Source of the DNA: JAMQPK01 sp963762055
GTDB lineage: Bacteria > Acidobacteriota > Vicinamibacteria > Vicinamibacterales > JAMQPK01
DNA: 64,000 nucleotides
NCBI GenBank assembly: GCA_963762055.1
Contig: CAVXJF010000009.1
Span: forward strand, 124,001 to 188,000
Direction of reading: 5' to 3'
The translations under genes and the position numbers were made by a program. The notes below the pieces were generated by a model. The model was not told the origin of the DNA. It did not search any database and saw only the letters and a program-made list of their open reading frames with translations. Below are positions 52,591 to 60,917 of this stretch, one piece after another (the first letter of the stretch is position 1; the number at the start of each line of letters is the position of its first letter).

Positions 52591-53545
52591 TCAGCCTTCG
52601 GTACGCGCCGACTGTTGATTGATCGCGAGCGGGCATCTTCGTGAAGACACTGATGGCGGTCTGCGTCACTTCGGGGTCGGTAATGATCGAATACACCGTT
52701 CCGGGTTGGTCCGGCACGGCGTAGTCGGGTCTGGGCTTCGGAGATGCCGCAGGCGGTATCGCGCCAAAGCGAGATCGTATTTGCGCTTCAACCGCGGCTT
52801 TGTCGAAATCGCCCACGGCGACGACCGCCATCATGTCGGGGCGGTACCAGTCGGCATAGAACTGCTTCAACCGATCGTAATTCGCGTTGCGGATGATCTC
52901 CGGCTTCCCGATCGGCGACCGTTCGGCGTAGCGCGAGTCCTTCAGCAGCACGGGCATCTGCGCGTCCCGTATCCGTTCGCCGGCTCCGAGCCCCAGCCGC
53001 CATTCCTCGAGAATGACCCCGCGCTCCTTGTCGATCTCGGCAGAGTCGAACGACACGTCGCGCGCAAAGTCTTCAAGGATGGTGAGCGACCGATCCATAA
53101 CCGCCGGATTGCCGGTCGGGACCTGCAGCTCGTACACAGTCTCGTCGAAGCTGGTGTGCGCGTTCACGTGCGCGCCGAACCGCATGCCCAGCGACTGCAT
53201 GAAGCTGGAGATCTCCTGCTTCGGAAAATGCCGCGTGCCGTTGAAGGCCATGTGCTCGACGAAATGCGCGAGCCCCCGCTGATCTTCGTCTTCGAGTACC
53301 GAACCCGCTTTGACGACGAGCCGAAGCTCGGCCCGCGCCTGCGGCAGCCGGTTCTCGCGGACGTAGTAGCGCAGGCCGTTCGGGAGCGTGCCAACCGTGA
53401 TCAGCGGATCGACTGGAATGGTCTGGCCGAGCGGCGCGTTTTGAAGGTTGATGGGGGCGGCCGGCTGCTGGGCGCCAGTAAAACTGACGACCGACGTCAA
53501 TGCAAGGAGCGGCAACAGCAGGCGGAGACGGGTGCGCATCGTCAT
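52310..53545 (-). CDS. N-terminal catalytic part of a secreted M16 zinc protease (frameshifted)
   Basis: The protein starts at 53545 (or 53539) with a signal peptide (to about SFTGA). The zinc site is GLAHFVEHMAFNGTRHFPKQ (HxxEH) with the third ligand Glu in VILEEWRLGLGAG. Joined to the frame below, it is about 950 residues, the size of periplasmic pitrilysin-like proteases with two domain pairs. It degrades peptides in the periplasm. The frame breaks in TTTT near 52487-52490, after FLAAQTSRGY. Confidence 0.85.
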   Translation of the reverse strand: MTMRTRLRLLLPLLALTSVVSFTGAQQPAAPINLQNAPLGQTIPVDPLITVGTLPNGLRYYVRENRLPQARAELRLVVKAGSVLEDEDQRGLAHFVEHMAFNGTRHFPKQEISSFMQSLGMRFGAHVNAHTSFDETVYELQVPTGNPAVMDRSLTILEDFARDVSFDSAEIDKERGVILEEWRLGLGAGERIRDAQMPVLLKDSRYAERSPIGKPEIIRNANYDRLKQFYADWYRPDMMAVVAVGDFDKAAVEAQIRSRFGAIPPAASPKPRPDYAVPDQPGTVYSIITDPEVTQTAISVFTKMPARDQSTVGAYRRLIAERLFSGMLSARLDEIAQQPNAPFLAAQTSRGYFRADRRGDVAECAGRAGRRGARAHRAVHRDRPCGAVRFHRDRARSAGASPGAGAGERVG

Positions 53546-53619
53546 AAGGTATTGTGCTCTTAGTCTCAATTCGGACGGAAGGGGTTCCTCAGGGCGTCGC
53601 GATAGAAAAGCAGGCGCTT

Positions 53620-54678
53620 TTACGGCATCAAGAGCACCAGCCGTGGATAGATCAGGTTCTCGTTGGCCACACGCTCGCGGTTGAGGTCCCAGATCTCGCG
53701 CCACCGGTTGGTATCCTTGAGCTCCGCTCCGGCAATCTTGCTGAGCGTGTCTCCGGCGCGCACTGTGTAGGTCTTGCGCCCGGCGACAGGCTTCATGAAG
53801 ACGTTCGATTCACTGGCGAGGTATTCGCGCACCAGATCGGCGTAGGCCGGCGAGGCTTTGAAACGGTCGATCGCGGCGTTGACCTCGTAGACCAGATCGT
53901 AATTCGCTGCCGGCACGCCCACTGCGTACTTGGACTGGTTGAGGTTGTACTGCACAATCGCCGTCCGCGGGTGGGCTTTGATCTCTTCGGCCACGAACGG
54001 ATAGTCATAAATCAGCGCATCCGCCTCGTCGCGCTCCACGGCCTCGAACCAACCATTTTCACCTGAAAACTTCGTGATTTTCGCCCCCGGTATGTTCTGC
54101 TGCACCCAGCGCTCGGCCGCGGGGTCGTCGTAAATCGCGACGCGCTTGCCGGCAAGGTCTTTCACCGAGCGATAGGTCGACACCATGCCTTCGTGAACGA
54201 TCATGCACAGGCCGAAATCGAGATATCCGTTCGACCACACCACGCCGTTGATCGACGGATCGGGCACGTAGCCCGCCATGATGACGTCGATGTCCCCTGC
54301 GCGCAGGCGATCTGGCAGGTCTTCATAGTCGGCCTCGACCACCTGAACACGCTTGGCGCCGAGCCCCTCCGCGACGATGCCCGCCAGGCGGAAGTCGAAC
54401 CCGTCTTCCTGCTTGCGAGCGTTGATGAAGTGCAGGGGCGGGGCGTCCTGCTCCATGCCGACACGGAGGACTCCCGAGCTGCGGATGTTACCGAGCACTC
54501 CTTTTCGTTCCGGCGCGGCAGCGGGCGGCGTCGACGCCGATTCCGGTGTCGATGAGCTCGGAGCGCTCGACCCCGTGAGGCCGCCAGGCAGCTGGTTGCG
54601 ATAGGTCCACGCCGCATACCCCAGCACAGCCAGACCGACCACAACCAACAGAAACCGACCCGCACCCGTCAACCGCAT
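53620..54678 (-). CDS. Membrane-anchored solute-binding protein with C-terminal LysM domain
   Basis: A 352-residue protein. A membrane helix (residues about 9-25) is followed by a proline/serine linker, then a periplasmic binding protein of the SBP_bac_3 family (SGVLRVGMEQDAPPLHFINA, LPDRLRAGDIDVIMAGYVPD, YDDPAAERWVQQNIPGAKIT). The C-terminal YTVRAGDTLSKIAGAELKDT with NRWREIWDLNRERVANENLI is a LysM domain that binds peptidoglycan. The fusion implies a ligand sensor tied to the cell wall. It is the last gene after the amine oxidase and AAA+ operon, after a 108-base gap. Confidence 0.82.
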   Translation of the reverse strand: MRLTGAGRFLLVVVGLAVLGYAAWTYRNQLPGGLTGSSAPSSSTPESASTPPAAAPERKGVLGNIRSSGVLRVGMEQDAPPLHFINARKQEDGFDFRLAGIVAEGLGAKRVQVVEADYEDLPDRLRAGDIDVIMAGYVPDPSINGVVWSNGYLDFGLCMIVHEGMVSTYRSVKDLAGKRVAIYDDPAAERWVQQNIPGAKITKFSGENGWFEAVERDEADALIYDYPFVAEEIKAHPRTAIVQYNLNQSKYAVGVPAANYDLVYEVNAAIDRFKASPAYADLVREYLASESNVFMKPVAGRKTYTVRAGDTLSKIAGAELKDTNRWREIWDLNRERVANENLIYPRLVLLMP

Positions 54679-54688
54679 AACTACTCCT

Positions 54689-54770
54689 TTTTACTTACTC
54701 GGCCTTTTACTTACTACTTTCTACTTTCTACTATTCTACTTTTACTTTTTACTTACTCGCCTCCATTACT
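54689..54770. repeat. TTTACTTACT / TTTCTACT microsatellite
   Basis: Variants of TTTTACTTACT, ACTTTCTACTTTCTACT and TTTTACTTTTTACTTAC fill the space between the solute-binding protein and the amine oxidase. On the minus strand it is an A/G-rich leader (AAAAGTAAAAGT) ending at the ribosome binding site of the solute-binding protein. It resembles the heptamer array at 13895. Confidence 0.75.
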
Positions 54771-54786
54771 ATTTGCCTCGCGCCGT

Positions 54787-55800
54787 TCACGCTATTCGTA
54801 CCAGTTCACGCCGCGAGAACCGCCGGGCGGCCTTGGTGCCGCTGACCTGCGACATCATGGCGCGGGCCGCATCGGCACCCGATTGCGCGGCGCCGTTCAT
54901 GTATCCCTGGAAATCGTAGCTGCAATGCTCGCCGGCAAAAAACAGGTTGCCGACCGGCACCCCTTCGGAGCCGGCAATCGTCGTCCATTGGCCCGGTTTG
55001 TAACAGGAATAGCTGCCGCGGACCCACGGGAAGGTGGGCCAGTGAAAGCGCGATACCTTGCCGTTCCGTTCGCGCGTCGTGCCGGGGTAGGCGCGCTCGA
55101 CTCCGCGCATGAGCCGCGTGGCCACCTCTTCTGGCGTACCTGCACCGGCGTCGTGCGCAAGTTTGCCGCCTGAATACAGCGTAAGTCCTCCGGCCGTGCC
55201 TGGCTGCAGAAAGCTGTTCGCCCACGCCAGTTGAAACGGCTCGTCGGTGTAGGTTGCGCCAGAATATCCGAGCTTCTCCCATGGACGGCTGCTGAAGCCG
55301 ACCAGCACCTTGGCATTCGCGCCGTAACCGAGCTCGCGGATGGCGCGCGTCTTCAACGCCGGCAGCTCAATCTGCATCTTGACGTCGCGGAGGATCGAAA
55401 ACGGTACCGTCAGGAGCACGACGTCCGCCTGCTCGTCGATGGTTTTGCCCTCGGTCTGAAACGTCAACGTGAAACCTTCGCCGCGACTACGAATCGCTTC
55501 GAGCCGATGCAGCGGACGAATCTGGCCGGGAAGCCGGCGCGCCAGCTCGTCGACGATCTGCTGGTTGCCGCCGCGCACCTTATAGCGCTCGTCGCTTTCT
55601 CCCAGCAGGGCAAAGGTGGCCGGATCCTCGAGATCGCCGGTGCCGATCAGGAAGAGGAAGTTCAAAGCCGACTGCTCGCTGTTTTCGAGGCCGTATTCGG
55701 TGACATACGCCACATCGATGAGCTCGCGCATCCAGCCGGTCACGCCGACCGTGTCGAGGGTACTGCGCGATCGACTGCTTATCGAGCGCGGACCCGCCAC
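54787..55800 (-). CDS. C-terminal part of the flavin amine oxidase
   Basis: Continues the oxidase from about 55758. The frame holds VTGWMRELIDVAYVTEYGLE, GGNQQIVDELARRLPGQIRP, SYSCYKPGQWTTIAGSEGVP and the FAD-closing motif GNLFFAGEHCSYDFQGYMNG. An extra C in the CCC near 55758 separates the two frames (expected join is IAQY followed by LDTVGVTGW). Confidence 0.82.
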   Translation of the reverse strand: MAGPRSISSRSRSTLDTVGVTGWMRELIDVAYVTEYGLENSEQSALNFLFLIGTGDLEDPATFALLGESDERYKVRGGNQQIVDELARRLPGQIRPLHRLEAIRSRGEGFTLTFQTEGKTIDEQADVVLLTVPFSILRDVKMQIELPALKTRAIRELGYGANAKVLVGFSSRPWEKLGYSGATYTDEPFQLAWANSFLQPGTAGGLTLYSGGKLAHDAGAGTPEEVATRLMRGVERAYPGTTRERNGKVSRFHWPTFPWVRGSYSCYKPGQWTTIAGSEGVPVGNLFFAGEHCSYDFQGYMNGAAQSGADAARAMMSQVSGTKAARRFSRRELVRIA

Positions 55801-56440
55801 CCTCGGTTTGATAATTCACCACTTCGCCGAGCGCGTCGTAATCCTCGAACAGACGTTTGGCGATCGGCGCGAACGCGCGCACCGCTTGTGCATGTGTGTA
55901 ATGACGGCCATTGATGAAATATGTTTCAGGCTTTATCGACGCCGTTTCGGGGGCCCGCGTATCGAGCCGCTCGAGGCCGAATTCGGTCATCAGGTTCAGC
56001 ACCTCGACGTGGTTGCTGTCGATGAACTCGCCGCCGAGCTCCGTGGTCAGGCCGTCGCCGAGCAGGTCCCGGGCTGTAAACATGCGGCCGCCTGTGCGGT
56101 TGGAGCCCTCGTAAATCGTGGCGGTGAGACCAGCCTTCTTCAGCTTGTAGGCGGCGTTCAGGCCGGCCGCTCCCGCGCCGACGATGGCAATGCGTGGGAC
56201 GGCTCCGGCCGGCGGCGTCGATGACGTGGCTGGCGGAGGCGATGCCGGCGTCTCGGTGCGGCCGCAACCCGACAGCGCGGCGACCGCGGCGGTCGCGGCG
56301 GAGTCGCGGAGAAACCGGCGCCGGGAGTACGACATCTCCAGCAGCTCGTCGAGCGGCGGCGTCCCTGGCCGCTCGCGCGATGCCAGGGCTGCCACACGGA
56401 TGGCGCGACGCAGTGAGTCAAATAATGGTGTTCTCGACAC
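55580..56440 (-). CDS. N-terminal part of a Tat-exported flavin monoamine oxidase (frameshifted)
   Basis: The protein starts at 56440; a Tat signal SRRRFLRDSAATAAVAAL lies at about residues 38-55, with upstream residues that may not be real. The FAD-binding IAIVGAGAAGLNAAYKLKKA follows, then TIYEGSNRTGGRMFTARD. It oxidises an amine (or amino acid) outside the cytoplasm. Joined to the other frame it is about 550 residues. It starts 11 bases after the AAA+ gene stop and so is probably transcribed with that operon. Confidence 0.83.
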   Translation of the reverse strand: MSRTPLFDSLRRAIRVAALASRERPGTPPLDELLEMSYSRRRFLRDSAATAAVAALSGCGRTETPASPPPATSSTPPAGAVPRIAIVGAGAAGLNAAYKLKKAGLTATIYEGSNRTGGRMFTARDLLGDGLTTELGGEFIDSNHVEVLNLMTEFGLERLDTRAPETASIKPETYFINGRHYTHAQAVRAFAPIAKRLFEDYDALGEVVNYQTEGGGSALDKQSIAQYPRHGRRDRLDARAHRCGVCHRIRPRKQRAVGFELPLPDRHRRSRGSGHLCPAGRKRRAL

Positions 56441-56451
56441 AGGCCCCCTTC

Positions 56452-58197
56452 TCAGGTTTTGAGGAGCGCGCGCAGCTCGTTGACACGGGCCAGCACCACT
56501 CCGCGATCCATCTCGCGATATGGTTCAGGAAGCACTTCGCGCGACGTGCACTCCTGCACCGCCACCAGAATCTGCAGCTCCCGTTCGAGCTGGCTGGTTG
56601 CTGGAATGAAGTCGTCGAAGGTGCGCCGCAGCGACTCGACCGACACGACCGGGCGATCGCCGTTGGGCTGCTCGGCGAACAGCAGGGCGCGGGCGAAAAT
56701 GGCTTCGATGTCCGCACCCGACAATCCGCTCGGGTCGTCGGTCACCTCTTTGATCGATCGCGCCGGCGTCTCGAGCCCGCTCTTGCGGACCATGATCTGG
56801 AACAACGCTTCGTACTCGCTGGCGTCCTGCGGATAGAACAGCGCGAGGTGCTCCTCGGCGCGGCCCTGACGCTTGATGTCGACCGGCAGGAGATCGGGGC
56901 GCGAGGTAATAAGGAACCAGACGATCTTGCCCCGGTATTCGGTGTCGCCCATGAACGACGCCAGCTGCGCAAACACGCGGTTCGAGGTGCCCGAGTCCCC
57001 CTCCTGGTTGCGATCGCCGAGAAACGCGTCGGCCTCGTCGATGATCACGCCGACCGGCCACATCGCGTGCAGCAGCTTGAGAATCTTCTCGAGGTTCCCC
57101 TCGGTCACGCCCTGCCACTGCGAGCGGAAATTGAGGAACTTCACGCACGGAAAGCCCAGCTCGCCTGTAAAACAATTAACGAGAAACGTCTTGGCCGACC
57201 CGACCGGTCCGGCGATCAGGTAGCCCATCGGCACGGCGCGCAGCCGTCCGTCGACGACCGCCTGCGCCGCGCGCCGGAGACGCGCTTTCACACCCTCGTG
57301 ACCCGATACCATGTCGAGTCCAAACCGCGACTCGACGTACTCGAGCAGACCATAGCACTCTGCCTCGATGACCGCCTTCTTCTGCTCCCGCAGCGCCTGC
57401 GCGTCGAGGCGCGTCCCGTGTTCGTCGACCGATGACAGGATCTGGCGCAGCTGAATCCTGGACAGGCCGGAGGTCAGCTGAGCCAGGCGTTCCGGCGCCA
57501 GCTCCGATCGCGTTTCGAACCACTGCTGATTGCGCACGGCACGCAGAAAATCCAGCCGGCCGCCTTCGTCCGGACGCTCCACTTCGATTTCCACGGTCTG
57601 CGGCGATCGGATCACTCGCGAGCTGACGTCGGCCAGCGTCTCGGTGATCAGCGCAAAGGTCACGTTCGCCGAAAGCAGCGCAGGGTCGGTCGACCATTTC
57701 TGGATGAACACACGCACGGCGCGATCTTCGGGGCTCGCATCGCCCGCCGATTCGGGCAGCAGCGTCTCCGCGTAGGGCAAGATCACCGCGACGCCAAAGC
57801 CAGGCTGCCGCACGATGACCTGCTTGAGAAACGAATCGAGCAGGGCGCAGAACTGTACCGGATCGCGCGGCAACGCGGTCGCGAAGCCGGTGCCATGCAC
57901 CGCGTCGACGACCGCCACCGCATCGGTGAAATGTTTATGGGATTCGCGCGTGTGGAAGATGGCGCCGTTGGCACGCTGGTATTCGATCACCACCTCGCGT
58001 TGACCGAAGACCCACCTGGCGAGAAACGGCACGATCGGCTCGAAGTCGGCGGAGGTATGCGGCGTGCCAGCCGGCTGCGGCACCGGCACCAGATCGAGCG
58101 TGTTGCCGTGGAGCACGAACGTATTGCCGAGCCGCGCCCGGATACTGTGCGCCAGCCGGCGGGCCCACGGCGGGTACCCTTCAAACCCCTGGCTCAT
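56452..58197 (-). CDS. AAA+ ATPase with degenerate first domain, partner of PspA
   Basis: A 581-residue protein with two AAA-like halves. The first (residues about 60-220) keeps a Walker-B-like core (FGVAVILPYAETLLP) but no Walker A, so it is probably structural. The second is active: IAGPVGSAKTFLVN (Walker A, 330-337), VGVIIDEADAFLGDR (Walker B), FLITSRPDLLPVDIKRQGRA (sensor 1 and arginine fingers). SQWQGVTEGNLEKI resembles the pore loop of Vps4-class enzymes. The ATG at 58197 overlaps the preceding stop by four bases (ATGA). It probably acts as a ring that remodels the PspA-type filaments encoded two genes upstream. Confidence 0.8.
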   Translation of the reverse strand: MSQGFEGYPPWARRLAHSIRARLGNTFVLHGNTLDLVPVPQPAGTPHTSADFEPIVPFLARWVFGQREVVIEYQRANGAIFHTRESHKHFTDAVAVVDAVHGTGFATALPRDPVQFCALLDSFLKQVIVRQPGFGVAVILPYAETLLPESAGDASPEDRAVRVFIQKWSTDPALLSANVTFALITETLADVSSRVIRSPQTVEIEVERPDEGGRLDFLRAVRNQQWFETRSELAPERLAQLTSGLSRIQLRQILSSVDEHGTRLDAQALREQKKAVIEAECYGLLEYVESRFGLDMVSGHEGVKARLRRAAQAVVDGRLRAVPMGYLIAGPVGSAKTFLVNCFTGELGFPCVKFLNFRSQWQGVTEGNLEKILKLLHAMWPVGVIIDEADAFLGDRNQEGDSGTSNRVFAQLASFMGDTEYRGKIVWFLITSRPDLLPVDIKRQGRAEEHLALFYPQDASEYEALFQIMVRKSGLETPARSIKEVTDDPSGLSGADIEAIFARALLFAEQPNGDRPVVSVESLRRTFDDFIPATSQLERELQILVAVQECTSREVLPEPYREMDRGVVLARVNELRALLKT

Positions 58198-59063
58198 CGC
58201 CCCTTCGCTTTCGATCGCGCCGCAGGTTTCGCACTTTGCGCCGGCGGCGCCGCGTCGAGCCCGGCATCCCACCCGCTGACGCCATCGCGCAGCAGCGATT
58301 CCATCTCGCGCACGACTTTTTCCGAATCTTCGGATTGCCGCACAATCGTATCCAGCTCTTCCGAGATCGCCTCCGGATCGCGCATCGAGATCGAGCTTTG
58401 ATGCAGCACTTCGAGCAGCGACTCGATGGAATCGAGTTCGGTCATCAACGCGCGCACGGTCCCGTCCACCTGCGCCAACGAGGCCGCCAGCCGGCGCTTG
58501 AGCTCGATGTTCTTCCGGAGCGCGGCGGCGGCGCGCTCGGGCACGTCGGGCTCCGCGAGCTCGCGCTCCAGTCCTGCGATCTCGTCACCCACTTCTTCGC
58601 TCGACCGGCCTGCCGGCAGCCGCTCGTACCGCTGCACCGCGATGAGACGGCTGAGGTAGCCCTGCAGAATGGTGTCGAGCTTGCCGCGCTGCTCGGACAG
58701 ATACGCTTGTGAGATGCCGGTCAATCCCTGGTAGTTGGCTTCGATCAAGCGGCTCAGCTCCTCCCTCGCCGCGTAGCGCTTCGCGTTGTGCGGCGTGAGC
58801 TCGTCGATGACTCGACCGCGGGAGGCGTGGGCCTGCGTACGCGCCAGCTGGAGCCGGCGGCGCGCCACCAGCCGCCGCAGCGGCCCCGAATCGAGGATCG
58901 GCAGCAGCACAAGCTCGGTGCCGAACAGAAACAACAGCGGCAGCGGATTGAGCGTGACGAGCGACGCCACGGCGGCGCCCCCGACCACGATCGCCTGGTA
59001 CTGATTGAGAATCAGCTCCCGCAGAATCGAGCCGGGCGAAACATCCTTGTCGGGATCCGCCAT
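58194..59063 (-). CDS. Membrane protein with long coiled coil, PspA operon
   Basis: A 289-residue protein. One hydrophobic hairpin (AIVVGGAAVASLVTLNPLPL followed by LLFLFGTELVLLPIL, residues about 24-60) is followed by more than 200 residues of charged, heptad-type helix (for example LERELAEPDVPERAAAALRK, ELDSIESLLEVLHQS). No family is recognised. It begins eight bases after the PspA stop and overlaps the AAA+ start by four bases, so the order PspA, this protein, AAA+ suggests a membrane platform that ties the filament to the ATPase. Confidence 0.75.
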   Translation of the reverse strand: MADPDKDVSPGSILRELILNQYQAIVVGGAAVASLVTLNPLPLLFLFGTELVLLPILDSGPLRRLVARRRLQLARTQAHASRGRVIDELTPHNAKRYAAREELSRLIEANYQGLTGISQAYLSEQRGKLDTILQGYLSRLIAVQRYERLPAGRSSEEVGDEIAGLERELAEPDVPERAAAALRKNIELKRRLAASLAQVDGTVRALMTELDSIESLLEVLHQSSISMRDPEAISEELDTIVRQSEDSEKVVREMESLLRDGVSGWDAGLDAAPPAQSAKPAARSKAKGR

Positions 59064-59071
59064 CGATCAGA

Positions 59072-59818
59072 TCAGGATCCCGACTTGTCGGCGACGCGGC
59101 TCCCGACGCTTGGCGCAGCTGTCGTGCTGGCCGAGGTAGGCGGGGCACTGATGCCCATCTCGGCTTCGAACTGCTGCAGGATTCCCGCCGCCTTCAGCTT
59201 TCGCGCCGTCCGCTCGCGCTCGATGGTCTGCGTGTCGATGCCGCCGGTCGCCACTTCGACTGCTGCCTTCGACTCGGCCACTTCCTGCTTGATCTGCTCG
59301 AGGAACTTGTCGGCAGTGGAGGCCACACCGTATGACTGCAACTCGACGATGGCATCGGCAGCGACCTTCATGACCTGCGCCTTCTGCCGCTCCTTGAGCG
59401 CGCGCTGACTCGTCTCGATCCGCTCCTTCAACTTGGTCTTGAGCGCGTCGACCGACACCTTGGCCGTTTCATGCGCTTTCGCCGCCGACGCCAGCTGTTC
59501 CTGTGTGCTCTCCAGGTCGACCCGCAGCTGCTGCAGCTGGAGCGCGTCTTCTTCGGCCACGCTGCGCGCCGCCGCCGATCCGTCGCGGAGCGCCGCCTGA
59601 ATCGAGGCGGTGAGGCTGCGCTCCTGTCTGAGCAGCGCATCGCGCTCTTCCTCGAGCCTGATGACCGTGGCGCGTGTAGCGACCAGCACCGAATTCAGCT
59701 TCGGCATGGTCATGCGCATTTCTTCGATGGCATCCTGAAGCATCACCTCCGGGTCTTCGCCCATGGAGATGAAAAAGCCCATCCACGCTCTGACCAGACG
59801 GCTCAATCTATCGAACAT
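59072..59818 (-). CDS. pspA: PspA/IM30 (ESCRT-III superfamily) protein
   Basis: A 248-residue protein, almost wholly helical. MFDRLSRLVRAWMGFFISMG is an amphipathic N-terminal helix like that of PspA, and DPEVMLQDAIEEMRMTMPKL follows, the typical second block. Long coiled coils fill residues 45-215 (RKLKAAGILQQFEAEMG near the end). PspA proteins bind and support membranes and polymerise like ESCRT-III. I choose the second ATG at 59818, since AGGGAG lies six bases before it. The gene overlaps the preceding coiled-coil gene by 11 bases. Confidence 0.88.
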   Translation of the reverse strand: MFDRLSRLVRAWMGFFISMGEDPEVMLQDAIEEMRMTMPKLNSVLVATRATVIRLEEERDALLRQERSLTASIQAALRDGSAAARSVAEEDALQLQQLRVDLESTQEQLASAAKAHETAKVSVDALKTKLKERIETSQRALKERQKAQVMKVAADAIVELQSYGVASTADKFLEQIKQEVAESKAAVEVATGGIDTQTIERERTARKLKAAGILQQFEAEMGISAPPTSASTTAAPSVGSRVADKSGS

Positions 59819-60470
59819 CGGCATCTCCCTGAGGCGCGCGCGCCGGCGCGGTGATTGGATTCTCAGACGTGAAATAGCCGACCGCGGTTGCAATCATCTC
59901 TTCCTCGCGATGCTTCCGCGCGCGCCAGGCGGCGAGCTCGCGCTCCTCGGCGCTCATCTTGCGGTTGTTCTCGTCGATTTGCGCCCGCAGCTCGGCAACG
60001 CGGGTGGCGATCTCCTGCTCGATGCGCTGATTGTCGGCCGCGGTCTCGGCGCGCAGATCGTCGACGGACTTGCTGAGCACCTTCTCGTAGGTATCCAGCG
60101 CCCGATCGCGCCGCACGGCATCTTCGACGATCTCCGTGATCTTCACGCGCGCGGCATCGAGCGCCACCATCACCGACTTGCGCTTGACGTCGGGCGGCAG
60201 CGTGCGAATGTGCTCGCTGTCGAGCATCTCGGCGACCTTGAGCACGGTGTAGCCATGCGCTGGCGCCGCGATCTTGGCGGCCTCGTAGACGGCGGCGAGG
60301 TCGACAGTCGCCGCGGCTTCGCGTGCATCGAGGTCGGTGCCTGGGCTTTCGGGAGCGATATCGGAAACCCGCTGTGGACCGGGCGGCTGGGCGCCGTCCG
60401 CGTCAGACGAGGGCGGGCTCACTGAGTCGTCGTCGGAGACGACGAAGTAGCTGTACCACTTCTTGTTCAT
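59808..60470 (-). CDS. Cytoplasmic coiled-coil protein, first gene of the PspA-AAA+ operon
   Basis: A 220-residue protein. The N-terminal MNKKWYSYFVVSDDD is followed by a low-complexity proline/serine linker, then an alpha-helical domain (VYEAAKIAAPAHGYTVLKVA, RTLPPDVKRKSVMVALDAAR). A coiled coil ends it (ELRAQIDENNRKMSAEEREL). No membrane segment or known family is seen. It begins the operon and overlaps pspA, so it may be an adaptor or negative regulator of PspA. Confidence 0.7.
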   Translation of the reverse strand: MNKKWYSYFVVSDDDSVSPPSSDADGAQPPGPQRVSDIAPESPGTDLDAREAAATVDLAAVYEAAKIAAPAHGYTVLKVAEMLDSEHIRTLPPDVKRKSVMVALDAARVKITEIVEDAVRRDRALDTYEKVLSKSVDDLRAETAADNQRIEQEIATRVAELRAQIDENNRKMSAEERELAAWRARKHREEEMIATAVGYFTSENPITAPARAPQGDADVR

Positions 60471-60513
60471 ACCCCCCCTGAGTGTCGGCATTGTAGCAGG
60501 GTGGCTAGAGAAC

Positions 60514-60597
60514 GGGGACTCGGGAGTCTGGGAGTCGGGGAGTCGGGGAGTCCGGGAGTCCAGGGAGTCCAGGGAGTCTGGGAGTCCGGGAGTCCCA
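60514..60597. repeat. Ten-unit G-rich GGGAGTC array before the PspA operon
   Basis: Units of 8-9 bases such as CGGGAGTCT, GGGAGTCGG, GGGAGTCCA repeat about ten times. The plus strand has many G triplets and quadruplets and could form G-quadruplexes. It lies just upstream of the start of the coiled-coil gene (60470) and just after the end of the SMR gene (60600). Confidence 0.85.
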
Positions 60598-60599
60598 GG

Positions 60600-60917
60600 C
60601 TACGGAGTAGCGAATTTCAATCCGACGACGCCGGCGAGAATCAGGCCGATGCAGAACAGGCGTAACGCCGTCGCCGGTTCCTGAAACAACCAAAGCCCCA
60701 GGATGGCGGTGCCGGCTGCGCCGATGCCCGTCCACACGGCATATGCGGTCCCGATCGGCAGCGTTCGCACCGCGAGTCCGAGAAGGCCCAGGCTGGCAAC
60801 CAGAGCAATGGCGGTGCCGATCGTCGGCCACAACCGTGTGAATCCGTTCGTGTACTTGAGACCGACGGCCCACGCAATTTCGAGCACGCCGGCGATGAAC
60901 AATGCGACCCAAGCCAT
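60600..60917 (-). CDS. sugE: SMR-family exporter of the SugE/Gdx type
   Basis: A 105-residue protein with four helices. MAWVALFIAGVLEIAWAVGL has the essential Glu14, and TLPIGTAYAVWTGIGAAGTA is the SugE/Gdx motif, separating it from EmrE. Gdx proteins export guanidinium ion; SugE can give resistance to quaternary ammonium compounds. Guanidine-sensing riboswitches often precede it, but none was recognised in the 81 bases upstream. A GGGAGG ribosome binding site precedes the ATG. Confidence 0.88.
   Translation of the reverse strand: MAWVALFIAGVLEIAWAVGLKYTNGFTRLWPTIGTAIALVASLGLLGLAVRTLPIGTAYAVWTGIGAAGTAILGLWLFQEPATALRLFCIGLILAGVVGLKFATP

Noticed and set aside
60514..60597. CRISPR or satellite array candidate
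   Set aside because: Units of 8-9 bases with no spacers; better described as a microsatellite.
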